From JBKHJZ01 sp046537875 (GTDB taxonomy: Bacteria > Actinomycetota > Acidimicrobiia > Acidimicrobiales > VFJN01): a DNA stretch of 35,190 bases. The stretch covers positions 1 to 35,190 of the forward strand of contig JBKHJZ010000015.1 in NCBI GenBank assembly GCA_046537875.1. The letters are read 5' to 3'. This document shows positions 7,332-15,322 of this stretch, in pieces. The notes beneath the pieces were generated by a model. That model saw nothing but the letters and a program-made list of their open reading frames with translations. It searched no databases and was not told the origin of the DNA. Position 1 is the first letter of the stretch, and every line of letters starts with the position of its first letter. Made by a program: the position numbers and the translations under genes.

Positions 7332-9740
7332 GTGGCCGGCCGGGGGGCGCCTGAGGTGGGCCTGGGCCAGCCGCCCGAGCCCGGCCGGGCGGTGATCGTC
7401 GGCACCGGGCTCATCGGTGGCTCGATCGGCATGCGGCTGCGCCGGCTCGGCTGGTATGTCACCGGCCGCGACGCCAGCCCGGCGGTCGCCGAGCGCGCGC
7501 TCGAGCTGCGCGCGCTCGACGCGATCGGCGACGACCCGGAGGCGACGGTGACCTTCGTCGCCACCCCGGTGCACGCGATCGCGGCGGAGGCCCGGCACGC
7601 CCTCGGCCGCAGCCGTGGCCCGGTCACGGACGTGGGCGGGGTCAAGGCGTCGATCGTCGACGACGTCTCGGATCCCCGGTTCGTGGGCGGACACCCGATG
7701 GCCGGCTCGGAGCAGGAGGGCGTCGAGGGCGCCACCGACGACCTGTTCGAGGGGGCCACCTGGGTGCTCACCCCCACCGCCGGCACCGACGCCGCGGCCT
7801 ATGCCCAGGTGCGCCAGATCGTGACCAGCCTCGGCGCCGAGGTGGTGGCCCTGCCGCCCGAGCGGCACGACGCGCTGGTGGCGGTGGTGTCGCACGTGCC
7901 GCACCTCACGGCGGCGAGCCTGATGCGGCTCGCCGACGAGCGGAGCGAGGAGCACCGCGCGCTGCTCCGCCTCGCCGCCGGGGGGTTCCGCGACATGACC
8001 CGCATCGCCTCCGGGCACCCGGGGATCTGGCCCGACATCTGCTCCGAGAACCGGGCCGCGATCGTGGACGTGCTCGACGACCTCACCGGGGCGCTGGCGG
8101 AGATGCGGGCGATCGTCGAGCGGGACGACCGTGACGCGCTCCTCGCGGCGCTGACGTCGGCGCGTGCCGCCCGTGTGAACCTGCCGGCCCGGTTCCGCAC
8201 GGCCGCCGACCTGCGGGAGCTGCGGATCCCGGTCCCGGACCGGCCGGGCGTCCTCGCCGAGGTGACCACGCTCGCCACCGACCTCGACGTCAACATCACC
8301 GACCTGGAGATCGCCCACTCCACCGAGGGCGACCGGGGCGTGCTGATCCTGCTGGTGGAGTCGTCCGCGGTCGACCTGCTGCGGCGGGGCCTGGCGGAGC
8401 ACGGCTTCCGGCCCTCGGTGCACACGGTGGACGCCGCCGCCTCGCCGGCCGTGCGTCCGGTCGAGCCCATCGGGCACCCGATCGAGGCGACCGTCGCGGT
8501 CCCCGGGTCGAAGAGCCTGACAAACCGGGCCCTCGTCTGCGCCGCGCTGGCCGACGGCACGTCGGTCATCGAGGGCGCGCTGTTCGCCGACGACACCGAG
8601 GCCATGAGCGGGGCTCTGCGCTCCCTCGGCGCGGTCATCGACGCCGACGCCTCCACCCGGCGGCTGACGGTGGCCGGCACCGCCGGCGCCCTGCGCCCCG
8701 GCCCGATCGACCTCGACGTGCGGATGTCGGGAACCACGAGCCGGTTCCTGCTGCCGCTCGTGGCGCTGGGCGAGGGCCCCTACCGCCTCGACGGGGCGCC
8801 GTCGCTGCGGGCCCGACCGATGGGGCCCGTTCTCGCCGCGGTGCGCGGGCTGGGTGCCCGGGTCGAGGAGCGCGGCGCGGCCGGTCACCTGCCCGTCACG
8901 GTGATCGCCCCGGGCGGGCTCGCGGGCGGCCGGGTGGTGGTGCCCGGCGACATCTCGAGCCAGTTCGTCTCCGGGCTGCTCCTCGCCGCGCCCTACCTGC
9001 GGGGCGGCGCCGAGATCGTCGTGGGCACCCCGCTGGTGTCCCGCCCGTACGTGGACATGACCCTCGCCACCATGGCCGCGTGCGGGGTCGAGGTGACCCG
9101 GGAGGCCGACCCGGCCACGGGGGCGCTGGTCCTGCGGGTGCCGGAGGCCGTCTACCGGGCCGTCGGGCACGCGATCGAGCCGGACGCGTCGACGGCGTCG
9201 TACTTCCTGGCCGCGGCGGCCCTCTGCGGTGGGCGGGTCACCGTGGCGGGGCTCGGGCGGGGCTCGCTGCAGGGCGACGCCCGCCTCGCCGACCTCCTCG
9301 CGGACATGGGCGCCCACCTGGAGCGCGACGACACGTCGACCACGGTGACGGGGACGGGGAAGCTGCGGACCCGGGGCGACGTCGACCTCGCCGACATGCC
9401 CGACATGGCGCCGACGCTGGCGGTGCTGGCGCCGTTCGCCGACGGCCCCACCCGCGTCCGGGGCGTCGGGTTCATCCGGGGGCACGAGACCGACCGGATC
9501 GCCGCGATCGTCCGCGAGCTGCGGCGGTGCGGCATCGAGGCCGACGCCGAGGACGACGGGTTCGTCGTCCACCCCGGGACACCCCGGCCGGCGCGCATCG
9601 AGACCTACGACGACCACCGCATGGCGATGAGCTTCGCGGTGATGGGCCTGCGGGCACCGGGCATCGAGATCGCGGACCCGGCGTGCGTCGGCAAGACCTT
9701 CCCCGGCTTCTGGGACGCCCTCGAGAGCCTGCGGGGCTGA
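7332..9740 (+). CDS. Prephenate dehydrogenase-ACT-EPSP synthase fusion
   Basis: An 802-residue fusion of two aromatic-pathway enzymes. Residues about 20-290: TyrA-type prephenate dehydrogenase with the Rossmann motif GTGLIGG, GHPMAGSE (120-127) and the catalytic-region SHVPH (187-191). Residues about 296-365: an ACT domain (LRIPVPDRPGVLAEVTTLA), a usual site of tyrosine feedback. Residues about 380-802: AroA 3-phosphoshikimate 1-carboxyvinyltransferase with PGSKSLTNRA (391-400), MSGTTSRFLLPL, PDMAPTLAVLA and ETYDDHRMAMSFAVM. Both catalytic units look intact and no stop or frameshift separates them. The start is GTG 7332; GTG 7356 is an in-frame alternative. Known of the family: a TyrA-AroA fusion followed by cmk also occurs in Pseudomonas-type genomes. 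The gene lies between aroH and cmk. Confidence 0.95.
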   Translation: MAGRGAPEVGLGQPPEPGRAVIVGTGLIGGSIGMRLRRLGWYVTGRDASPAVAERALELRALDAIGDDPEATVTFVATPVHAIAAEARHALGRSRGPVTDVGGVKASIVDDVSDPRFVGGHPMAGSEQEGVEGATDDLFEGATWVLTPTAGTDAAAYAQVRQIVTSLGAEVVALPPERHDALVAVVSHVPHLTAASLMRLADERSEEHRALLRLAAGGFRDMTRIASGHPGIWPDICSENRAAIVDVLDDLTGALAEMRAIVERDDRDALLAALTSARAARVNLPARFRTAADLRELRIPVPDRPGVLAEVTTLATDLDVNITDLEIAHSTEGDRGVLILLVESSAVDLLRRGLAEHGFRPSVHTVDAAASPAVRPVEPIGHPIEATVAVPGSKSLTNRALVCAALADGTSVIEGALFADDTEAMSGALRSLGAVIDADASTRRLTVAGTAGALRPGPIDLDVRMSGTTSRFLLPLVALGEGPYRLDGAPSLRARPMGPVLAAVRGLGARVEERGAAGHLPVTVIAPGGLAGGRVVVPGDISSQFVSGLLLAAPYLRGGAEIVVGTPLVSRPYVDMTLATMAACGVEVTREADPATGALVLRVPEAVYRAVGHAIEPDASTASYFLAAAALCGGRVTVAGLGRGSLQGDARLADLLADMGAHLERDDTSTTVTGTGKLRTRGDVDLADMPDMAPTLAVLAPFADGPTRVRGVGFIRGHETDRIAAIVRELRRCGIEADAEDDGFVVHPGTPRPARIETYDDHRMAMSFAVMGLRAPGIEIADPACVGKTFPGFWDALESLRG

Positions 9741-9783
9741 CCCCACCGGCTCGCCGGCACACCGGGGCCACGGGGCGGCGCAG

Positions 9784-9789
9784 TAGGGT
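9784..9789 (+). promoter_or_regulatory. -10 box TAGGGT of cmk
   Basis: TAGGGT lies nine bases before the GTG at 9799. It offers cmk-plsC a promoter independent of the aromatic genes upstream. Confidence 0.45.
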
Positions 9790-9798
9790 GCTTCCTTC

Positions 9799-10434
9799 GT
9801 GAAGGTCATCGCGATCGACGGGCCGGCCGGCTCGGGCAAGTCGACGGTCGCCCGCCGGCTCGCCGAGCGCCTCGGGCTCGCGTACCTGGACACGGGGGCG
9901 ATGTACCGGGCGGTGACGTTCGCTGCGCTCCGGCGCGGCATCGATCCCGACGACGTGGAGCCGGTCGCCCGGCTGGCCGAGTCGGTCGACCTCGAGGTCG
10001 ACACCGGCGGCGTGCGGGTGGACGGCGTCGACGCCACCATCGAGATCCGGGGCCCCGAGGTGTCGCGGGCCGTGTCGTTGGTGGCCGCCAACCCGGCCGT
10101 GCGGGCGGCCATGGTCCGCCGCCAGCGCGAGTGGGCGGCCCGTCACGGCGGCGGGGTGCTCGAGGGGAGGGACATCGGCACGGTCGTGTTCCCGGACGCG
10201 TCGCTGAAGGTGTACCTGAACGCCCGGCCCGAGGTGCGGGCGGAGCGGCGGGCCGCCGAGGTCACCAACCTCGACTACGAGACGGTGGCGGCCGACCTGG
10301 CCCGCCGGGACGCGCTCGACCAGGGTCGGGGCGAGTCGCCGCTGCGTCCCGCGGCCGACGCCGTGCAGCTCGACACGAGCGACCTGACCGTCGACGAGAT
10401 CGTCGATCAGCTGGCCAGGAGGATCGATGGCTGA
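9799..10434 (+). CDS. cmk: Cytidylate kinase
   Basis: A 211-residue (d)CMP kinase that phosphorylates CMP/dCMP with ATP. Seen: P-loop GPAGSGKS at residues 8-15, LGLAYLDTGAMYRAVT for the CMP site, the family motif VLEGRDIGTVVFPDASLKVYL and the lid-region arginines EVRAERRAAEV, RDALDQGRGESPL. The length fits the short Cmk class. GTG 9799 follows TAGGGT by nine bases. The final eight bases overlap the ATG of plsC, indicating coupling. Confidence 0.96.
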   Translation: MKVIAIDGPAGSGKSTVARRLAERLGLAYLDTGAMYRAVTFAALRRGIDPDDVEPVARLAESVDLEVDTGGVRVDGVDATIEIRGPEVSRAVSLVAANPAVRAAMVRRQREWAARHGGGVLEGRDIGTVVFPDASLKVYLNARPEVRAERRAAEVTNLDYETVAADLARRDALDQGRGESPLRPAADAVQLDTSDLTVDEIVDQLARRIDG

Positions 10435-11170
10435 GCCCGAGCCCGAGCCCGCGGCGGAGCGCACGCCTCGCAGGCCGGCCGACGCGGCGCGCGTCCGTGC
10501 GGCCGACATCCACCCACCCACCCGCCTGGAGAGCATCGCATACGCGACGCTCCAGGCGCTCGTCGTGGCGGTCACGAAGCTCTGGTTCCGGTTGGAGATC
10601 GTGGGCCGGGAGAAGGTGCCCGCGCACGGCCCGTTCGTGCTGGCGCCGGTCCACCGCTCGAACATCGACTTCATGCTCGTCGGGGCGGTCACGCGCCGGC
10701 GGATGCGCTACATGGGCAAGGCCTCGATCTGGAAGTGGCGGGCCAGCAACTGGTTCATCTCGATGATGGGCGCCTTCCCTGTTCACCGCGGCACCGCGGA
10801 CCGGGACGCGCTCCGCACGTCGCTCGAGGTGATCGGCAACGGTGAGCCGCTCGTCATGTTCCCCGAGGGCACCCGGCAGTCGGGTCCGGAGCTGGCGCCC
10901 ACGTTCGACGGACCGGCCTACGTCGCCTCGCGCACGGGCGTGCCCTTGGTTCCGGTCGGCATCGGCGGCTCGGAGCAGGCGATGCCGCGCGGTGCGAAGT
11001 TCATCCGACCGCGCAAGGTGGTGATGGTGGTGGGCGACCCGATCGTCCCCCCGGCGACCGAGGGCGGAGGCCGGGTGCCCCGCCGCGTGGTGCGGGAGCT
11101 GACCGAGCAGCTCGACGAGGCGATCCAGGGCGTCTACGACGAGGCCCGCCGGCGGGCGGGCGTCGCCTGA
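10427..11170 (+). CDS. plsC: 1-acylglycerol-3-phosphate O-acyltransferase (PlsC-like)
   Basis: A 247-residue membrane-associated acyltransferase making phosphatidic acid from lysophosphatidic acid and acyl donors. Seen: a 30-residue Pro/Glu/Arg-rich N-terminus, one hydrophobic helix (about 38-53), the catalytic HX4D motif HRSNID (His76, Asp81), GAFPVHRG (115-122) and the glycerol-phosphate motif FPEGTR (145-150), then VPLVPVGIGGSE. ATG 10427 overlaps the end of cmk by eight bases; cmk-plsC is a common actinobacterial pair. A related acyltransferase specificity is possible. It converges on ispH. Confidence 0.9.
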   Translation: MAEPEPEPAAERTPRRPADAARVRAADIHPPTRLESIAYATLQALVVAVTKLWFRLEIVGREKVPAHGPFVLAPVHRSNIDFMLVGAVTRRRMRYMGKASIWKWRASNWFISMMGAFPVHRGTADRDALRTSLEVIGNGEPLVMFPEGTRQSGPELAPTFDGPAYVASRTGVPLVPVGIGGSEQAMPRGAKFIRPRKVVMVVGDPIVPPATEGGGRVPRRVVRELTEQLDEAIQGVYDEARRRAGVA

Positions 11171-11225
11171 CCGTCGCGACCGAGGACGCGGCCGGCGACC
11201 GGCGTCGTGGGCTCAACCCCGCACG

Positions 11226-12257
11226 TCAGCCCAGCATGGCGAGCACGTCGCTCGCCGCGAGCTGGCGGTCGTTGAGGCCGACCCGGTCGGGAACCGACCC
11301 GCCGAGGGCGAACGTCGCCGCGGCGTCGACCCCGCTGAGCAGGTCACGGAGCTCGCGGGGCGGAGGGAAGTACTCGTCCTCGTCGGTGATGCGCACCTCG
11401 TCGACCCCCTCGGCGGGGGAGAGCCGGGCGATGACGGCCTCCACCAGCTCCTCGGGCGCCGAGGCCCCGGCGGTGACGCCCACGGTGCCCGCGAGGTCGT
11501 CGGGCACCTCGTCGGGCCCGTTCACCCGGTACACGCGGCTGCACCCCGACTCGCGGGCGAGCTTGGCCAGCGCCCGCGTGTTGGACGAGTTCGCCGAGCC
11601 GATCACGACCACGGCGTCGCAGCGGGACGCGATCTCGGCGAGCGCCGACTGCCGGTTGGTGGTGGCGAAGCACAGGTCGCTGCGCTCGGGTTGCCAGAGC
11701 TCGGGGAAGCGCTCCTCGGCACGCCTGGCGATCGCCGACCAGTCGCGGTGGGACAGCGTGGTCTGCGCCAGCAGCGCGACCGGCTGCTCGGTGGGCGGCA
11801 GCGCCTCGACCTGCTCGACCGACTCCACCCGGTCGGTGGCCCCGGGGGCGACGGCCATGGTCCCCACCGCCTCCTCGTGCCCCTCGTGGCCCACGTAGAT
11901 GATCCGGTAGCCCTTGCCGGAGCGCACCTTCACCTCGTGGTGCACCTTGGTGACCAGGGGGCACACGGCGTTGACGACCACGCTGCCCCGGGCCCGGGCG
12001 TCGGCCACGACCGCGGGCGCCGACCCGTGGGCCGAGAGCATGATCGGGCGACCGGCGGGCACCTCGGCGATGTCGTCGACGAAGACCACGCCCAGGTCGC
12101 GGAAGCGGTCGACCACCAGCCGGTTGTGGACGATCTCGTGGTAGCAGTACACGGGCGGCTCGAAGGCGCGGACCATCCACGCCAGCGCCTTGATCGCCAT
12201 CTCGACCCCGGCGCAGAACCCGCGGGGCGCGGCCAGCAGCACCTTGTCGACGGGCAT
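11226..12257 (-). CDS. ispH: 4-hydroxy-3-methylbut-2-enyl diphosphate reductase
   Basis: The last enzyme of the MEP isoprenoid pathway, 343 residues, reducing HMBPP to IPP and DMAPP with a 4Fe-4S cluster. Seen: cluster cysteines Cys15 (PRGFCAGVEMA), Cys99 (VNAVCPLVTKVH) and Cys196 (SDLCFATTNRQ), His44 (HEIVHNRLV), His77 (LSAHGSAP), the catalytic-glutamate segment GHEGHEEAVGTM and SANSSNT at residues 221-227. All key positions of the family are present. ATG 12257 is preceded by TAGCCT at a seven-base gap, a leaderless arrangement; the longer frame upstream is the antisense of the neighbouring gene. It is divergent from the DUF512 gene with overlapping promoters. Confidence 0.97.
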   Translation of the reverse strand: MPVDKVLLAAPRGFCAGVEMAIKALAWMVRAFEPPVYCYHEIVHNRLVVDRFRDLGVVFVDDIAEVPAGRPIMLSAHGSAPAVVADARARGSVVVNAVCPLVTKVHHEVKVRSGKGYRIIYVGHEGHEEAVGTMAVAPGATDRVESVEQVEALPPTEQPVALLAQTTLSHRDWSAIARRAEERFPELWQPERSDLCFATTNRQSALAEIASRCDAVVVIGSANSSNTRALAKLARESGCSRVYRVNGPDEVPDDLAGTVGVTAGASAPEELVEAVIARLSPAEGVDEVRITDEDEYFPPPRELRDLLSGVDAAATFALGGSVPDRVGLNDRQLAASDVLAMLG

Positions 12258-12264
12258 CCGGGTC

Positions 12265-12286
12265 AGGCTACCGGCCGCCGTAGACT
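12265..12286. promoter_or_regulatory. Overlapping divergent -10 boxes, ispH / DUF512 gene
   Basis: Minus strand: TAGCCT at 12270-12265, seven bases from the ispH ATG (12257). Plus strand: TAGACT at 12281-12286, eight bases from the GTG at 12295. Only ten bases separate the two -10 boxes, so each promoter's -35 region must fall at or inside the other gene's first bases. Confidence 0.5.
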
Positions 12287-12294
12287 CAACCCTC

Positions 12295-13866
12295 GTGTCT
12301 GCTCCCCGCGTCGTCGCCGTCGCGCCCGGTTCGCCTGCGGACCTGGCGGGCATCACGGTGGGTGACGAGATCGCGTCGATCGACGGCGAGGTCCCGCGTG
12401 ACCTGTTGGAGTGGCGGGCGCTCGTCGACGGGTCCACGCTGGCGCTCGAGCTGCGGCGTGGCGGGCTCGAGCAGCTGGTCGAGGTGGCCAAGCGGCCCGG
12501 CGAGCCGCTCGGCGTCGAGGTGCACTCCGCGCTGTTCGACCGGGTGCGCACCTGCGACAACCATTGCGAGTTCTGCTTCATCTACCAGCTGCCGCCCGGC
12601 TTGCGCCGCAGCCTCTACATGAAGGACGACGACTACCGGCTGTCGTTCCTGTACGGCAACTTCACCACGCTCACCCGCTTCACCGAGGCCGACCTCGAGC
12701 GGGTGGTCGGCGAGCGGTTGAGCCCCCTGTACGTGAGCATCCACGCCACCGATCCGGACGTGCGGGCGGCGATGCTGCGCAACCGGCGGGGCGCGACCAG
12801 CCTGCGGTGGTTGCGGGCGCTGCTCGACCACGGCGTCGAGGTGCACGGGCAGGTGGTGGTCTGCCCGGGCGTCAACGACGGCAGCGTGCTCGAGCACACG
12901 CTCGCCGGCGTGCTCGACCGCTACCCGGAGCTCGCGACGCTGTGCATCGTCCCGCTGGGGGTGTCGCGGTACTCACGCGAGGCGCGCATGCGACCGCACA
13001 CGCGCGCCGAGGCGAGCGCGGTGGTCGACGCGGTGGCCGAGTGGCAGGAGGTGTACGCCGCGGTGCTCGGCCGGCGGCTCGCCTACGCCGCCGACGAGTA
13101 CTACCTCCTGGCCGATCGCCCGTTCCCGCCCCCGGCCGACTACGGCGACTACCCGATGCACGAGGACGGCATCGGCATGGTCCGGGCGTTCGAGGAGGAG
13201 CTGCTGGGCGGCGACGTGCCGACGATGGACGCTCCGGCGGGGGAGCAGGCTGGTGCCGCCAGCCTGGCCCGCGACCGGGGCGGCTTCTTCCGCTCGGTGG
13301 ACGGCGACGTCTCGCGGTCGGTCGCGTCCGAGTACGAGCCCTACCGGGCACAGCGCGCCGCGGGGGTCGGGCCAGCGAGCGGGGACGGTGCGCCCGCCGA
13401 CGCCCCGGTCGGGGTGCTCACCGGCAGCTACGGCGCCCGGGTGCTCGGGCCGCTGCTGGCACGCCTGCCGCGGCCGGACGTGCGGGTGGTCACCGTCGAC
13501 AACCGGTACCTGGGCGGCAACATCGGGGTGGCCGGCCTGCTGGTGGGCGGCGACCTGGCGCGGGTGCTGGCCCGCGAACCCGCGGGCCACCGCTACCTGC
13601 TGCCCGATGTCTGCCTCACGAACGGCCGCTTCCTCGACGGCACCCTGCCGTCGGACCTGCCGCGCCCGGTGGAGGTGGTGCCGACCGACGGCCGCGCGCT
13701 GCGGGCCGCGCTCGGGCTGCCGGTGGGAGCGGGACCCGCCGGTCCGCGGCGGGACGCCCGCCCGGCGCCGCACCTGACGGGGTGCGATGCCGCCCCGGCG
13801 GGCGCTCCGGTGCGGGTGAGCATGGCCGCGGGCGCCGGGGCGATCGCCACCGCGGCGGAGGCGTGA
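12295..13866 (+). CDS. PDZ / radical SAM / DUF512 protein
   Basis: A 523-residue member of the DUF512 family. Seen: an N-terminal PDZ-like domain (about 1-68, APGSPADLAGITVGDEIASIDG), a radical-SAM-like iron-sulfur motif C87-DNH-C91-EF-C94 followed by FIYQLPPGLRRSLYMKDDDY, and a C-terminal DUF512 region with CIVPLGVSRYS, YAADEYYLLA, VLTGSYGARVL and VDNRYLGGNIGVAGLL. The function is not established; the family is often found next to der, as here, and a role linked to ribosome or RNA modification has only been guessed. GTG 12295 follows TAGACT by eight bases. The stop overlaps the der GTG by GTGA. The last 40 residues are a low-complexity Ala/Gly/Pro tail. Confidence 0.85.
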   Translation: MSAPRVVAVAPGSPADLAGITVGDEIASIDGEVPRDLLEWRALVDGSTLALELRRGGLEQLVEVAKRPGEPLGVEVHSALFDRVRTCDNHCEFCFIYQLPPGLRRSLYMKDDDYRLSFLYGNFTTLTRFTEADLERVVGERLSPLYVSIHATDPDVRAAMLRNRRGATSLRWLRALLDHGVEVHGQVVVCPGVNDGSVLEHTLAGVLDRYPELATLCIVPLGVSRYSREARMRPHTRAEASAVVDAVAEWQEVYAAVLGRRLAYAADEYYLLADRPFPPPADYGDYPMHEDGIGMVRAFEEELLGGDVPTMDAPAGEQAGAASLARDRGGFFRSVDGDVSRSVASEYEPYRAQRAAGVGPASGDGAPADAPVGVLTGSYGARVLGPLLARLPRPDVRVVTVDNRYLGGNIGVAGLLVGGDLARVLAREPAGHRYLLPDVCLTNGRFLDGTLPSDLPRPVEVVPTDGRALRAALGLPVGAGPAGPRRDARPAPHLTGCDAAPAGAPVRVSMAAGAGAIATAAEA

Positions 13867-15263
13867 CGGTCGTGCGACCGGTGGTCGCCATCGTGGGGCG
13901 ACCCAACGTGGGCAAGTCCACGCTGCTCAACCGGGTCATCGGGCGCCGGGAGGCCATCGTCGAGGAGCAGCCGGGCGTCACCCGCGACCGCAAGGACGTC
14001 GAGGCCGACTGGCTGGGCCGCCGGTTCCGCCTGGTCGACACGGGCGGCTGGGTGGCACGGGGCTCCACCCTCGACGAGCAGGTGAGCCGCCAGGCCGAGC
14101 GGGCGGTGGCCGAGGCCGACGTCGTGTTGCTGGTGGTCGACGTCACCACCGGGGTGACCGAAGAGGACAGCCACGTGGCCGAGCTGCTCCGCCGCAGCGG
14201 CACGCCGGTGCTCGTGGTGGCCAACAAGGTCGACGACGCCAACCGCGAGGCGCTCGTCTGGGAGCTGATGGCGTTGGGCCTCGGCGAGCCGTTCCCGGTG
14301 AGCGCCCTCCACGGCCGCGGCACGGGCGACCTGCTCGATGCGCTCGTGTCGCGCCTGCCGGAGCCCGCGCCCGTCGCCGCCGAGGCCTCCGCCGGGGGCG
14401 CGGACCTGCGTGCCCCCGGCGGCCGGCGGGCGGCGAGGGCGCCGGGGGCGGAGACGGGCGAGCAGGCCGAGGCCGGAGACGCCGGCGGGGAGGCGGCGGT
14501 GGCGGTCGCCATCGTGGGGCGGCCCAACGTCGGCAAGTCCACGCTGTTCAACCGCCTGACCGGCGACGAGCGGGCGGTCGTGCACGACCTGCCCGGCACC
14601 ACCCGAGACACGATCGACACCATCGTCGAGACCGAGCTGGGGCCGATCCGCCTGGTCGACACGGCCGGCATGCGTCGCCGGGCGCGGGTCGAGCGGGGCA
14701 CCGAGTACTACTCGGTGGTGCGGGCGCTCCGTGCGGTCGACGAGGCCGACGTGGCCCTGCTGGTGATCGACGCCACCGTCGGCGTGACGGGCCAGGACCA
14801 GCGGCTGGCCGAGCGGATCGACGCCGCCGGCTGCCCGATCGTGGTGCTGCTGAACAAGTGGGACCTGCTCGACGCCGAGCAGCGTGCCGACCTGCGCCGC
14901 CAGGTGGGCGACAAGCTGCGGTTCGTCGGCGAGGCGCCGGTGCTGCCGGTGAGCGCGCTCAGCGGCAGGGGGGTGCACAAGCTGCTGCCCGCGCTCGGCA
15001 CGACCGTCGACGCCTACCACCGGCGGATCCCCACCAAGCGGGTGAACGACGTCATCCACGAGGCCCAGCTGGCCCACCCGGCGCCGGGGGGCGCCCGGGT
15101 GCTCTACGCCACCCAGGGCGCCACCGACCCGCCCACCTTCACCCTGTTCGCCAACCGCGAGCTGCCGCGGACGTACCTGCGCTACCTGGAGCGCCGCCTG
15201 CGCGAGGCGTTCGACCTCGGGGCAACCCCGGTGAAGCTGCGGGTCCGCCGGCGGGGCGCCTGA
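13863..15263 (+). CDS. der: Ribosome biogenesis GTPase Der (EngA)
   Basis: A 466-residue tandem-GTPase protein essential for 50S subunit maturation. Seen: first G domain with GRPNVGKSTLLNRV, DTGGW and NKVDD; an Ala/Gly/Glu-rich linker (about residues 165-215); second G domain with GRPNVGKSTLFNRLTGD, DLPGTTRDT, DTAGMRRR and NKWDLLD; and a C-terminal KH-like domain (RIPTKRVNDVIHEAQ through DLGATPVKLRVRRR). GTG 13863 overlaps the previous stop (GTGA); GTG 13872 is a slightly shorter alternative. The linker is longer than in many Der proteins. Cotranscription with the DUF512 gene is implied by the overlap. Confidence 0.96.
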   Translation: MTVVRPVVAIVGRPNVGKSTLLNRVIGRREAIVEEQPGVTRDRKDVEADWLGRRFRLVDTGGWVARGSTLDEQVSRQAERAVAEADVVLLVVDVTTGVTEEDSHVAELLRRSGTPVLVVANKVDDANREALVWELMALGLGEPFPVSALHGRGTGDLLDALVSRLPEPAPVAAEASAGGADLRAPGGRRAARAPGAETGEQAEAGDAGGEAAVAVAIVGRPNVGKSTLFNRLTGDERAVVHDLPGTTRDTIDTIVETELGPIRLVDTAGMRRRARVERGTEYYSVVRALRAVDEADVALLVIDATVGVTGQDQRLAERIDAAGCPIVVLLNKWDLLDAEQRADLRRQVGDKLRFVGEAPVLPVSALSGRGVHKLLPALGTTVDAYHRRIPTKRVNDVIHEAQLAHPAPGGARVLYATQGATDPPTFTLFANRELPRTYLRYLERRLREAFDLGATPVKLRVRRRGA

Positions 15264-15306
15264 CCGGCGATGGAAGCTCCCGGCACCCGGGCCCGGCGCA
15301 GCCCGA

Positions 15307-15312
15307 TACGAT
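15307..15312 (+). promoter_or_regulatory. -10 box TACGAT of the PP2C gene
   Basis: TACGAT in the context GATACGAT lies ten bases before the ATG at 15323, giving a leader of at most a few bases. Confidence 0.4.
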
Positions 15313-15322
15313 CGCGGTCCAC

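Noticed and set aside
6039..10112. Uninterrupted minus-strand frame of 1357 codons
   Set aside because: It is antisense to rluB, aroH, tyrA-aroA and cmk, all with clear domains. Long antisense frames are expected at this GC content.
11191..11203. GCCGG-CGA-CCGGC dyad between plsC and ispH as terminator
   Set aside because: A five-base stem with a three-base loop is common by chance at this GC content and there is no T-tract.
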